Source of the DNA: a virus
IMG/VR virus record: IMGVR_UViG_3300035182_001074
Span: 1 to 57,216 of that record
Direction: 5' to 3' (one strand)
DNA: 57,216 nt
The notes under the pieces are model-generated. The model worked only from the letters and a program-made list of their open reading frames with translations. It had not been told where the DNA came from and did no database searches. Positions 33,560-41,270 of the stretch are shown piece after piece; the first letter of the stretch is position 1; every line of letters starts with the position of its first letter. Made by a program: the position numbers and the translations under genes.

Positions 33560-33781
33560 CTACTTGTTGGCACGCCTGCGGTCCTTCTTGCGCTCACTGC
33601 GTGACGGCCTGCTTGTGCTGGTAGGTGCTTCGGCCACAGAAGGAGCAGGCTTCAGGCTGTCCTTCCACTCCTTCTTACAGCAGTAGGCCCAGATGTCTGG
33701 ATGGCTAGCCATCTTTGCGGCTGCTAGCTGGTCAGCGACTCGGTAGATGTCACCCGTCGGTTTATACTTGATGCACTTCAT
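33560..33781 (-). CDS. 73-residue basic protein
   Basis: It starts MKCIKYKPTGDIYRVADQLA with a central CCKKEW and ends in a very basic tail (SRPSRSERKKDRRRANK). GGAGG is spaced eight bases before ATG 33781, which rules out the longer in-frame start. The first half resembles small phage proteins with the pattern KY-PTG-IYRV-D. Function unknown; RNA or DNA binding is possible from charge. Confidence 0.5.
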   Translation of the reverse strand: MKCIKYKPTGDIYRVADQLAAAKMASHPDIWAYCCKKEWKDSLKPAPSVAEAPTSTSRPSRSERKKDRRRANK

Positions 33782-33822
33782 AGGTATTTCCTCCATGCAG
33801 GCCGTTAGGCCAAGGAACAAAT

Positions 33823-33851
33823 GCCCCACCACACACGATGCGTGGTGGGGC
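33823..33851 (-). terminator. Stem-loop after the DUF932 gene
   Basis: A 10-bp stem (GCCCCACCAC with GTGGTGGGGC) around a 9-base loop. It lies 21 bp beyond the stop of the DUF932 gene and is followed on the minus strand by ATTTGTT, so it could act as a terminator. A second short hairpin (GGCC TAAC GGCC) lies nearby at ~33800. Confidence 0.6.
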
Positions 33852-33872
33852 TGGTCAAACTATTTCAGAAGG

Positions 33873-34955
33873 CTACACTCCAACCAGTTCATCTTCATCA
33901 ATTTCATTCTTTTTGGGCATACGCGCAAGGTCGCTGTAGTCCTTGGCGCCCATCTGCATGATGCGCCCACCCAGAGCTTGCAAGTCCATGGCACGATCAT
34001 AGCTGTCTGTTACATTTGCAAGAACCGTCACCGCATTCGCCAGCCCCCAGCGGCTGTAATCCTTAGACTCAGCCAAAGAGATCAGCGCAGATTCAGCCTC
34101 CGGCTTCAGCAGGTTGTAACGTGCTGCCAGAGACTCAACCACCATTGTCGGTTCAGCCGGAAGCTCCTGATCTGCTACGTCGCGCAGCGTGTTCAGTGTC
34201 TTCTCGAACATTTCTCTGCTGGCCATCGTCTCAAGATATTCAGCCAGTTCGGCGATCATTGCTCGTGTCTTCAGCATCTGCGTTGCGCTGCTCAAGGCGA
34301 TCCATCCGTCTTCTGCTTCCAAGTAGCTGCCTCCAATGTGGGCTCGTCGTCGCACTTGATCAGCAATGGTCATGCCATTCGTGCAGGCCAGGCGATAGAT
34401 GAGAGGAGATACGCTCAAGGCACCCTTGCCGACTTCAGAGTTGCGGATGACAACTCCATAGCGCACCACATCACCCTTGCGGATTTCGCCTTCAATTTCC
34501 ATCGTGGCCTGAAGATGCATGTAGTCATCACTGACATTGGATGACTCGATCTTGGCACCAAGTCGTTCCAGCACAGGATACATTCCATCAAACACAAGCT
34601 CATTGTCAATGCGCCGATAGCTATCAGACAGGAACGCACGAGCAGCGCCATTTAGCGTGCGCACCATTCGCCGCCCTTCTGCTTTCTGGATCAGAGTATT
34701 GAAGTTGTGGACCAGCAGATCAGGGAACTGCTGTTCCAGGCGCTGGGCAAATTTCCTTGGCATGCCAAGGTAACCAGTCACCTGTGAGCTAGTGTGGTGG
34801 CTCATGGTTAGGTCGTGGTCTCCAACTTCAAGATGGATGACCTTGTTCTCGTTACGGAACTTGATGGTGTTGCTTGGCGCAACCAGATCTTCTTTGCCGC
34901 TGGCGTGTGCCACGATGGTAGTTACGAACTCAGATGGGGTCATGCCCTTGATCAT
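33873..34955 (-). CDS. DUF932 protein
   Basis: A 360-residue protein resembling DUF932: SHHTSSQVTGYLGMPRKFAQ at ~60-80, LSDSYRRIDNELVF at ~115, VVIRNSEVGKGALSVSPLIY and LACTNGMT at ~190-215. The motif TNGM and the R-SD-YR-IDN pattern are the family hallmarks. DUF932 proteins are frequent in phages and plasmids; their role is unknown. Start ATG 34955 has AAAGGAG; a leader hairpin lies at 34970. Confidence 0.75.
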   Translation of the reverse strand: MIKGMTPSEFVTTIVAHASGKEDLVAPSNTIKFRNENKVIHLEVGDHDLTMSHHTSSQVTGYLGMPRKFAQRLEQQFPDLLVHNFNTLIQKAEGRRMVRTLNGAARAFLSDSYRRIDNELVFDGMYPVLERLGAKIESSNVSDDYMHLQATMEIEGEIRKGDVVRYGVVIRNSEVGKGALSVSPLIYRLACTNGMTIADQVRRRAHIGGSYLEAEDGWIALSSATQMLKTRAMIAELAEYLETMASREMFEKTLNTLRDVADQELPAEPTMVVESLAARYNLLKPEAESALISLAESKDYSRWGLANAVTVLANVTDSYDRAMDLQALGGRIMQMGAKDYSDLARMPKKNEIDEDELVGV

Positions 34956-34969
34956 TGCGTCTCCTTTAT

Positions 34970-34985
34970 TGGCGCACATGCGCCA
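34970..34985 (-). promoter_or_regulatory. Leader hairpin TGGCGC-ACAT-GCGCCA
   Basis: A palindromic 16-base stem-loop directly before the ribosome-binding site of the DUF932 gene. Almost the same element (GGCGCACATGCGCC) is found at 51229-51242 before another leftward gene. Confidence 0.6.
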
Positions 34986-35001
34986 CTAGGGTTGTGGTTG
35001 A

Positions 35002-35214
35002 CTACATCCCTCTCTTGGCCAGCATGCGATTGAGGCAGGCAGTTAGGCCAGATAGGTAATCACGCTGTTCGTTGATAGCAGTTTGGATATCAGAGGCACC
35101 TAGAGGATCAGCAAGTTCCAGCTGATCCTCTAGATCGCACAGCCTGTCTTCTTCTTGCCGGATTCGTTTGCGTGCTTGTTCGATGGCAGGGTCAGATCGA
35201 GTCGTCTGGTTCAT
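35002..35214 (-). CDS. 70-residue coiled-coil protein
   Basis: It starts MNQTTRSDPAIEQARKRIRQ and is nearly all helix (EEDRLCDLEDQLELADPLGA, then QTAINEQRDYLSGLTACLN). The ATG overlaps the stop of the upstream gene (ATGA), so it is co-translated with the DUF2786-like protein. Function unknown. Confidence 0.55.
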   Translation of the reverse strand: MNQTTRSDPAIEQARKRIRQEEDRLCDLEDQLELADPLGASDIQTAINEQRDYLSGLTACLNRMLAKRGM

Positions 35215-36110
35215 CTCGCTGCCCCAGCCAGTCGCTCGCCAAGGCTGATCTCCTCGCCAACTTCACGACCAGCATTGTATGCTTTGATGTCTTTGCGCGC
35301 AAGTTCACGCTGCTGCTGGCGCTGATATTTTTCCCACCATCGCTTGCTTGCCTTGGCTTCCTTCTCCTTCTCAGCAGCACTCTTCTCCGGCGCTGGCTCG
35401 GCTGCTCGCTGCTCCTTCCAGCGATCGCGCGCAGCCATTGCGCGAGCAAATGCACCTTCGCCATACCACGCGTCGTAGTTGGCCTCGTATTCTGTCTTAA
35501 CCAGCGACCGAATCATCAGGCCAGTTTCCTTCACCTCTGTATTAGCAGAAGGTGCAGGGTTCTGCATGGCATAAGCCTTTTGCCGGATTCGCTCTCCCAG
35601 GCGCTCGGCACACCCTTCTTTCCAGCTCACGCCTGACTTTGAGTTGCGTTCCTTGTTGCGGTATGGGCACAGATCCTCAATGAGCTCCGCCAGCCAGCCA
35701 TACATGCACATGACTGCGGCAACATTGGATTCCTTTCCAAGGATCATGTGTCGCTTGACTTTGTGGCGGTAGCTCTTTCCTGCACTCACCCGTTCTTCAT
35801 CCTCCAGCATCTCAGCTACCCAATACCAGCAGTAGTTAGCTTCAGCAATGGAACGGCACAGGTCACGCTGCCACTTATACATGGCGCTACGATCGATCTT
35901 GGTCTGCTCCCTCTTCTCCTTCTGTGGAGCTGTTCCGCCTTCAACCTCAGCTGCTTTGATTGTGGCCATGTCAAGGTTGTATTTCGCCAGCAGTTCTTGG
36001 GCACGACCCATCGCTAGCGCAGCCTCATTCTCGTTTGTGGCCTTGTTGCCCAGATTCAGTAGCAGCTGAATCTTTCGAACAATCTTGTCATTGATTGCTT
36101 CAGCCATCAC
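35211..36110 (-). CDS. DUF2786-like protein
   Basis: A 299-residue protein. Residues 5-50 (VRKIQLLLNLGNKATNENEA, ALAMGRAQELLAKYNLD) are the DUF2786 pattern. The middle (WQRDLCRSIAEANYCWYW, ILGKESNVAAVMCMYGWLAE) is the second domain usually fused to it. The C-terminal third is a charged coiled coil (EKSAAEKEKEAKASKRWWEK). Function unknown; common in phages. It overlaps its neighbours by 4 bp at both ends. Confidence 0.7.
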   Translation of the reverse strand: MMAEAINDKIVRKIQLLLNLGNKATNENEAALAMGRAQELLAKYNLDMATIKAAEVEGGTAPQKEKREQTKIDRSAMYKWQRDLCRSIAEANYCWYWVAEMLEDEERVSAGKSYRHKVKRHMILGKESNVAAVMCMYGWLAELIEDLCPYRNKERNSKSGVSWKEGCAERLGERIRQKAYAMQNPAPSANTEVKETGLMIRSLVKTEYEANYDAWYGEGAFARAMAARDRWKEQRAAEPAPEKSAAEKEKEAKASKRWWEKYQRQQQRELARKDIKAYNAGREVGEEISLGERLAGAAR

Positions 36111-36448
36111 CAGACTCCTTGAGCAGCTTCAGCCTGATTGCTGTGTTCTTCTTCTTTCAGGTAGACGACGTAAAGTCGCTTGCCAGATTCACAGGCAACA
36201 TAGCTGCCACCATCGTCAATCTTGTCGCCAGCCGCAATTGCTGCATTGAGTTTCCTCATCACAAAGGCAACGTCGCAATCACTGATGCTCTTAGGATCCA
36301 ACGCATGCCCGTTAGCCTTCTTGTATGCCTCGCGATCTGTGGTAGAGGGAACGAAATGCTTCCCGGAACAGCCGCAGCAGCATTTTCCGGCTCGGCCACT
36401 GTAAACACTGAGCACTTCGTCTAACGTAACTAGCTTTGTGCGCGTCAT
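36107..36448 (-). CDS. 113-residue protein preceded by hammerhead ribozyme A
   Basis: It starts MTRTKLVTLDEVLSVYSGRA and has a Cys cluster KCCCGCSGKHF at residues 22-32, possibly metal-binding, then a mixed domain ending KRLYVVYLKEEE. Its first four residues, MTRT, are also those of the next gene upstream. Its leader contains a complete type II hammerhead and the site AAAGGAGTGTGCCATG. The stop overlaps the DUF2786-like gene, so cleavage upstream would create the 5' end of the mRNA for all genes downstream. Function unknown. Confidence 0.6.
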   Translation of the reverse strand: MTRTKLVTLDEVLSVYSGRAGKCCCGCSGKHFVPSTTDREAYKKANGHALDPKSISDCDVAFVMRKLNAAIAAGDKIDDGGSYVACESGKRLYVVYLKEEEHSNQAEAAQGVW

Positions 36449-36468
36449 GGCACACTCCTTTGTTTTAG

Positions 36469-36552
36469 TTGAGCGATCTGGCTCATCAGCGACTGGGGAT
36501 CATTCCAGCCGGACGCCTGCTGCCTCACACAGCAGGCGTTTCGCCATCTCAA
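36469..36552 (-). ncRNA. Type II hammerhead ribozyme A
   Basis: Reading the minus strand: stem II 5' strand UGGC (36546-36543), GAAA, stem III of nine pairs (CGCCUGCUG with CAGCAGGCG, 7-base loop), U-C cleavage site (between 36512 and 36511), stem I of seven pairs (CGGCUGG with CCAGUCG, one G-U), loop AAUGAUCC, invariant CUGAUGA (36489-36483), and stem II 3' strand GCCA. An outer UUGAG/CUCAA pairing (36552-36548 with 36473-36469) may extend stem II. Every conserved core base of the hammerhead consensus is present, and the open stem II makes it type II. Confidence 0.92.
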
Positions 36553-36560
36553 ACGCGGTT

Positions 36561-37355
36561 CTAGCTGAGCAGGCCAAGCAGTGAGTGGCGCAGCTTGACG
36601 CTCAGGTCCATATTGTTCACGATCGTCTCAACTTTATTGCTATCCAGTTCTGTCTCAGTGTCATGGATAATGGACTTGACTGCCTCAGTAAAGTTCACCC
36701 CAGTAGTCAGATCAAGGTTATTCAGCGCATCAGCTACTAAGTCAGTGAAGTCGTAGTCATCCAGTCTATTTTCAACTACCTCGTGGATCGCCTCCTGGAT
36801 CTCCTCCTGGCCGTCCTCTATCTGATTTTTAACCTCGTTGTGGATCAACTTCTGAATTGAATCCTGGTTGTCCTCTATCTGACTTTCAATCTCGTCGTGG
36901 ATCCATTCCCTGATTGATCCCTTGCCGACCATGTCACTGAGAACAACGTCAGAACGGATGCCATCCATCTGTTCAACAAGAGTTTCGATTCGCGCAGTGG
37001 TGTCCATCTCAAGCTGGGCAACTCGCTTGCGAAGAGTGTCAATGCTTTGAATCAGCTCAGCCACCACTTCATTCGTCAGCAGAGTGCCTTCTTGTTCAGG
37101 CTCTTCACTGAAGGGAGCCTCTGCGGCGATGGCCCGCAGCGCAGCATTGGGAGCAGAGATGATAGGCGCATCAAGTTTGCGCTGCTGGACGTTCGCCAAT
37201 TCATCGAACGTCAGCGAGCACATGCGCTCAGCCAGCTTAATCCCATTGTGGTAAATTGCACCAGAGTTGTCAACTGTGGCTCCTAGCAGCAAAGCCACAG
37301 CTTCCATGTTCAGGCTGAACAGGTCGATGGTGCTGTTATTGTTTGTGCGCGTCAT
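36561..37355 (-). CDS. 264-residue coiled-coil protein between hammerheads A and B
   Basis: It starts MTRTNNNSTIDLFSLNMEAV. Residues ~95-135 are a coiled coil (VAELIQSIDTLRKRVAQLEM). Then come acidic helical repeats of the form IHDEIESQIEDNQDSIQKL / IHNEVKNQIEDGQEEIQEA / IHEVVENRLDDYDF, three units of ~20 residues at ~150-205. The helices and repeats suggest a rod-like or oligomeric protein; no family is recognised. A hammerhead ribozyme lies in its leader (37387-37451) and another just after its stop (36552). Confidence 0.65.
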   Translation of the reverse strand: MTRTNNNSTIDLFSLNMEAVALLLGATVDNSGAIYHNGIKLAERMCSLTFDELANVQQRKLDAPIISAPNAALRAIAAEAPFSEEPEQEGTLLTNEVVAELIQSIDTLRKRVAQLEMDTTARIETLVEQMDGIRSDVVLSDMVGKGSIREWIHDEIESQIEDNQDSIQKLIHNEVKNQIEDGQEEIQEAIHEVVENRLDDYDFTDLVADALNNLDLTTGVNFTEAVKSIIHDTETELDSNKVETIVNNMDLSVKLRHSLLGLLS

Positions 37356-37386
37356 GGCACACTCCTTTTCTTCAATTGAGCGATCT

Positions 37387-37451
37387 GGCTCATCAGCAGT
37401 AGCGGATCATTGCTACTGGACGGTGCGGCAAGCTCGCCGCACCGTTTCGCC
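37387..37451 (-). ncRNA. Type II hammerhead ribozyme B
   Basis: Minus strand: stem II 5' GGC (37451-37449), GAAA, stem III of nine pairs (CGGUGCGGC with GCCGCACCG, 6-base loop GAGCUU), U-C cleavage site (between 37419 and 37418), stem I of seven perfect pairs (CAGUAGC with GCUACUG), loop AAUGAUCC identical to ribozyme A, CUGAUGA (37396-37390), stem II 3' GCC. Only three stem II pairs are certain. The stem I and III sequences differ from A but remain paired. It lies between the 78- and 264-residue genes, 32 bp before the start codon. Confidence 0.92.
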
Positions 37452-37481
37452 TCATGCAGTGATCTTCGGAACAGCTTGCAA

Positions 37482-37718
37482 TTATTTCCCCACTGTCGTA
37501 GGCCGCATTGCCATGCTCATGCGGTCGAATGCCTGGTCAATGTGTTCAACAGCAGAAGTGATGTGGTGCTTTTCGCCGCGCAGCTTCACGCTGGCCAGTT
37601 CAATTTTCAACCGCAGCAGCGTTGCTTGAACCTTCTTTAGCTTCTCAATTGTGCGTTCACGCTCAGTCATTTGGTCCCCTGAAGTGGGAAGGGCTGTGGG
37701 CTGGATCGTTGCGCTCAT
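37482..37718 (-). CDS. 78-residue coiled-coil protein preceded by hammerhead C
   Basis: It starts MSATIQPTALPTSGDQMTER and is mostly one charged helix (TIEKLKKVQATLLRLKIELA). Start ATG 37718 has AAAAGGAG at correct spacing, right after the ribozyme. It is the first gene of the ribozyme-punctuated set; a 700-bp stretch without an obvious gene lies upstream. Function unknown. Confidence 0.6.
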   Translation of the reverse strand: MSATIQPTALPTSGDQMTERERTIEKLKKVQATLLRLKIELASVKLRGEKHHITSAVEHIDQAFDRMSMAMRPTTVGK

Positions 37719-37744
37719 GGCGCGTCTCCTTTTGTTGAGCAACC

Positions 37745-37809
37745 TGGCTCATCAGCAGCGTGAGGTCATCCACGCTGGACTGCTCGCGAAGATGCGAGCA
37801 GTTTCGCCA
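37745..37809 (-). ncRNA. Type II hammerhead ribozyme C
   Basis: Minus strand: stem II 5' UGGC (37809-37806), GAAA, stem III of eight pairs (CUGCUCGC with GCGAGCAG, loop AUCUUC), U-C cleavage site (between 37778 and 37777), stem I of seven perfect pairs (CAGCGUG with CACGCUG), loop GAUGACCU, CUGAUGA (37755-37749), stem II 3' GCCA. It precedes the 78-residue gene by 27 bp. The core is identical to A and B while both helices have changed with compensation. Confidence 0.92.
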
Positions 37810-38263
37810 TCCAATGAGAACGAAGAGAGTCTCAGGCTTCCTGCGTCGGTCTCCAGTTTGGGTCTCTTTCGTCTGTGCTTTCCGCTAGGTGTCATCACGA
37901 CAAGGGATTTAAGCAGCCTCACACAGCATCCAGTTCTACAAAACTGTTCTCGTTCTCATCCGTTATCTGTGTGATCAGGAACACCAGTCACAACAGGAGA
38001 GAGCTGCAACGCCACACCAGGACCATCAGCGCCAGCTCATCTCGCATTTTCAAATCACAGGTTCATCATCTCTCTGCTCAGCAGCACCCGTTGGGATGAA
38101 CAACACCCACTCAAGTCCTAGCTATCAGATCAACTTCCGCCTGCTCACTTCGGCTCCCCCAACCAGCCGCACGCCCTCAGCCTCAACTGAGTGACCATCG
38201 TAATTATCTCGCCATTTAGGCCACTTTGGTTAATTTTTTTCCGCACAGAAAACTGCTGAAAAT
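37810..38263. other. Gene-poor stretch upstream of hammerhead C
   Basis: About 450 bp without a convincing gene. A short basic minus-strand frame (MTPSGKHRRKRPKLETDAGS onward, starting ~37892) runs through ribozyme C but has no ribosome-binding site, so I do not call it. The stretch is likely leader and promoter sequence for the ribozyme operon. I cannot point to a clear -35/-10 pair. Confidence 0.4.
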
Positions 38264-38423
38264 AAACGACTTATTGATTCAACAGCTGCCCACAATATAA
38301 GCACTTTTATGGGCATTTGCTTCTAACTGCCTAGATACAAACGACTTACTGATCCAGCAGATGCCCATAATATAAGCACATTTATGGGCATCTGCTTCTA
38401 GCTACCTGGATACAAACGACTTA
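38264..38423. repeat. Two 75-bp tandem direct repeats with hairpins, abutting the dnaE stop
   Basis: Units start with AAACGACTTA at 38264 and 38339, and a third partial unit starts at 38414 and runs into the DNA polymerase stop codon. In the second unit GCAGATGCCCATAA (38357-38370) pairs perfectly with TTATGGGCATCTGC (38382-38395) around an 11-base loop. The first unit keeps most of the pairing with some G-U pairs and mismatches. Possible roles are tandem terminators behind dnaE or a replication/protein-binding site. Confidence 0.8.
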
Positions 38424-41270
38424 CGCATCACGCTTGGAATACTGCTCCAAAGCCCCGACCCCGCTGAGCTTTCGCCAGGCAGTTATGCGCACCTGCCTGA
38501 AGCCAGCTTTCACTTTGCCCTTGAAGATGAACCAATCGTTCATGCGCCCATGCTCAATCAGCGGCAAACCAAGCTTGTTGTAGTCGTGCCGATCAACCAT
38601 GCACGCAATCTGATCTGTGTCGTCTTCTGCTGTGAACAGCACCATCAGGCTCGGTCCCTTGATGATGCTGCCATTGCGCTTCTTCACGTGCGTTGGATCA
38701 TTGAGATCGCGAAGATCCTTCTCGATGATCTTAGCAATGAAACAGCATTCTACTTCTCCATCCTCACTCTGCACATCCTCAACATTTTTCAGCTTTGATC
38801 TGATGCCATAGCGCCCCGGCTCTCGCTTTAGGTGGCCCCATCTCTCTTCACACTCAAAGATGTGGTCGTATGGGGTTGAGCCATTGGCGAGTTTGTTCTG
38901 CTGGCCTGCTGTCAATTCAATGCCTCGTGACCTGCGTAAGAGGATCTCGCTGGCCATCTTCTCGCCAATGCCCTTGATGTTTGTCAGTCCGCCAATCAGT
39001 TGCCCTTCTTGCACTGACCAGGTCTTCTGGGAAAGAAAAGGATCGTATGGCTTGAAGACATAGCCTTCCTTATGAAGCTCCCGCAGGAGCCGGATGGACT
39101 GCTCCTCGTCTTTGGCATTGCGAAGGCAAGCAGCACCAAACTCCAAGGGGAACTTCGCCTTCATTACCATGCACCAATAGCTGACCATTGCGTATGCAAC
39201 TGCGTGGCTTCGGTTGAATGACCACGAACCCATGGTGTTGATCTGGTTCCAGACTCGCAGAGCATCATCCTCATTGATTCCCTGCTCAATTGCGCCAGTG
39301 CGAAAACGGAACCAATACTGATCAAAGAATTCTTTCCCCAAGGATTTTGACATTGCTTTGCGCAGACTTGTCACATCTGCCCAGCTCAACTTACCCATGT
39401 CACGCGCAATCTGGATCACCTGCTCCTGGTAGATCACGATGCCATAGGTAACCCTGGTGATGTGAGCGATCATCGGATGCAATGGGGTCGCTGGGTGTTC
39501 CCCGGTTCTCCTTCTGATATACTCTGTGGTGCCTCCTGAATGCAACGGACCAGGCCGTGCTAGGGCTGTCATTGCTGCGATATCTTCAAAGTTCTCCACT
39601 GCGAACTGGTTGACCAAGGACTGAAGTGCATGGCCTTCAAACTGGAAAATGCCTGCGAACTTCCTGTCGTTTAGGATGTTGAACGCAGACGCATCATCAG
39701 TTCTGTAATCAATCAGCTGCTCGCGAGTCCATCCAACCTGGTCAAGACAATCCTGAAGAACAGATAGTGTCCGCAGGCCAAGCGCATCAATCTTCAGAAG
39801 GTTCAATCGTTCTGCATCAACCTTGTCAATCTGAGCAGCACCCTTCTGGTTGTCAACTGAACAGTAATAGCTGATTGGCTCTGCAGTCACGATGATGCCA
39901 GCAGCATGCTGACCATGCCCTGATGCGTGCCCTTCAATGTCGCTTGCTGTGATCATCTGCGGATATTTTCGCAGCACTGCTCGGCCAATCTCAAGCTCAC
40001 TGAAGGTGTCAGCAATGCAAAAGCCTGCGCGAGAATCTCCACCACTTCGTTCAATGATTGAGTTTTTCAAGTCTGTGACTTCCCACAAGGGAACGTTCAA
40101 TGCCTTAGCGATGGTGTCGATGGCGCTCTTGGCTTTGTAACGCATAACAGTTCCCAGCCGGGCGACCTTCTCCTGACCATATTTCCTGTATAAATATTCG
40201 AACACCAGGTCGCGACGATCGTCGGGGAAGTCAATGTCAATATCAGGATAGTCAAAACGATTGACGTCAATGAATCGTTCAAAGAGCAGTCCGTAAGGAA
40301 TCGGGTCAATCTCTGTGATGCGCAGCAGGTAGCACACAAGCGAGCCACAGGACGAGCCACGCGCAGGACCAACCAGCATTTCACTTTTTGCATATTGAAC
40401 CAGATCCCACACGAGGTAGAAGTAGTCCTCAAATCCTTTGTCGTGGATCAGTTCCAGTTCCCGATCTAGCCTCGCTGCATAAACTGGATCTTTCAAGTCA
40501 ACCTTGCGCTGTGGAGCGGCCTGCTCACACAGCGCACGCAGAGTCGGTAATGATGGATCTGCCTTGACCATCGTGCCGATTGGCAGGTCTGCGTTGCACA
40601 TTTCCGCAATCTCAGCTGCGGTGCGCAATGCTTCCTCCTGTCCAGGCCAACACAGTTTCCATTCGGTGCTGCTCAGCAGATGCATAGGCGAAGTTCTCAT
40701 CAGCTTTTCATGGCCAGTCAGAGCTTCATACACTGCCTTATCGGTGATGCGCGGATAATAATTATCTGAGGTTGCAACTGTCTTGAACCCACGCATGCTG
40801 GCGAATTCTGGTGCCTTCATCTGCGAAGCTGGGCTTAGCTCAACGTATATATTTTTTCGCTTTGGTAAATTGCCCCACACAGGATGCGAGCCAGACAGAA
40901 CAATGACGCTGTCGCTGATATCAAGAAGTGTCGTGTAGTCAATGCGAGGGGTGTAGTAGAAGTTCTCTTTCTTGGTGCTGAGCCCAACAAGCTCATAGAT
41001 CTCACGCAGCCCTTTGTTGTCTTTGGCCAAGAACACCATCATGTTCATGCCCTGTTTGGTGCGAGCAGTCATGTCATTGACTACTGCTAGCTCAACCCCG
41101 AAAATCGGCTTGCGCTTGGCTGCTTTGCATTTGTCATTCCACTCAACATGGCCAAATGTATTGTAGCGATCTGTTATGGCGACAGGCCCTTCTGTTGCTG
41201 CCAGCACCTTGTCAACAGGACCGAATGCCTCTCTAAACGAATACTCAGTCCTACATCGAAGGTGGATCAT
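38421..41270 (-). CDS. dnaE: DNA polymerase III alpha-like replicative polymerase
   Basis: A 949-residue DnaE-type C-family polymerase, shorter than the ~1160 of E. coli. The catalytic core has PDIDIDFPDDRR (two metal-binding Asp) and SFNRSHAVAYAMVSYWC. After it come a helix-hairpin-helix (LTNIKGIGEKMASEILL) and an OB-like region; the tau-binding end appears absent. The N-terminal PHP domain has lost metal ligands: HLH is HLR (3-5), TDH is TDR (33-35), and the later DxHY is DNYY. So PHP proofreading is probably dead; a separate DEDDh exonuclease gene lies upstream. Start 41270 is chosen because its ATG overlaps the previous stop (ATGA) and GGAG precedes it. Confidence 0.9.
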   Translation of the reverse strand: MIHLRCRTEYSFREAFGPVDKVLAATEGPVAITDRYNTFGHVEWNDKCKAAKRKPIFGVELAVVNDMTARTKQGMNMMVFLAKDNKGLREIYELVGLSTKKENFYYTPRIDYTTLLDISDSVIVLSGSHPVWGNLPKRKNIYVELSPASQMKAPEFASMRGFKTVATSDNYYPRITDKAVYEALTGHEKLMRTSPMHLLSSTEWKLCWPGQEEALRTAAEIAEMCNADLPIGTMVKADPSLPTLRALCEQAAPQRKVDLKDPVYAARLDRELELIHDKGFEDYFYLVWDLVQYAKSEMLVGPARGSSCGSLVCYLLRITEIDPIPYGLLFERFIDVNRFDYPDIDIDFPDDRRDLVFEYLYRKYGQEKVARLGTVMRYKAKSAIDTIAKALNVPLWEVTDLKNSIIERSGGDSRAGFCIADTFSELEIGRAVLRKYPQMITASDIEGHASGHGQHAAGIIVTAEPISYYCSVDNQKGAAQIDKVDAERLNLLKIDALGLRTLSVLQDCLDQVGWTREQLIDYRTDDASAFNILNDRKFAGIFQFEGHALQSLVNQFAVENFEDIAAMTALARPGPLHSGGTTEYIRRRTGEHPATPLHPMIAHITRVTYGIVIYQEQVIQIARDMGKLSWADVTSLRKAMSKSLGKEFFDQYWFRFRTGAIEQGINEDDALRVWNQINTMGSWSFNRSHAVAYAMVSYWCMVMKAKFPLEFGAACLRNAKDEEQSIRLLRELHKEGYVFKPYDPFLSQKTWSVQEGQLIGGLTNIKGIGEKMASEILLRRSRGIELTAGQQNKLANGSTPYDHIFECEERWGHLKREPGRYGIRSKLKNVEDVQSEDGEVECCFIAKIIEKDLRDLNDPTHVKKRNGSIIKGPSLMVLFTAEDDTDQIACMVDRHDYNKLGLPLIEHGRMNDWFIFKGKVKAGFRQVRITAWRKLSGVGALEQYSKRDA

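Noticed and set aside
37740-37892. Minus-strand frame starting MTPSGKHRRKRPKLETDAGS
   Set aside because: It has no ribosome-binding site and runs through the whole of hammerhead C; base conservation there is explained by the ribozyme.
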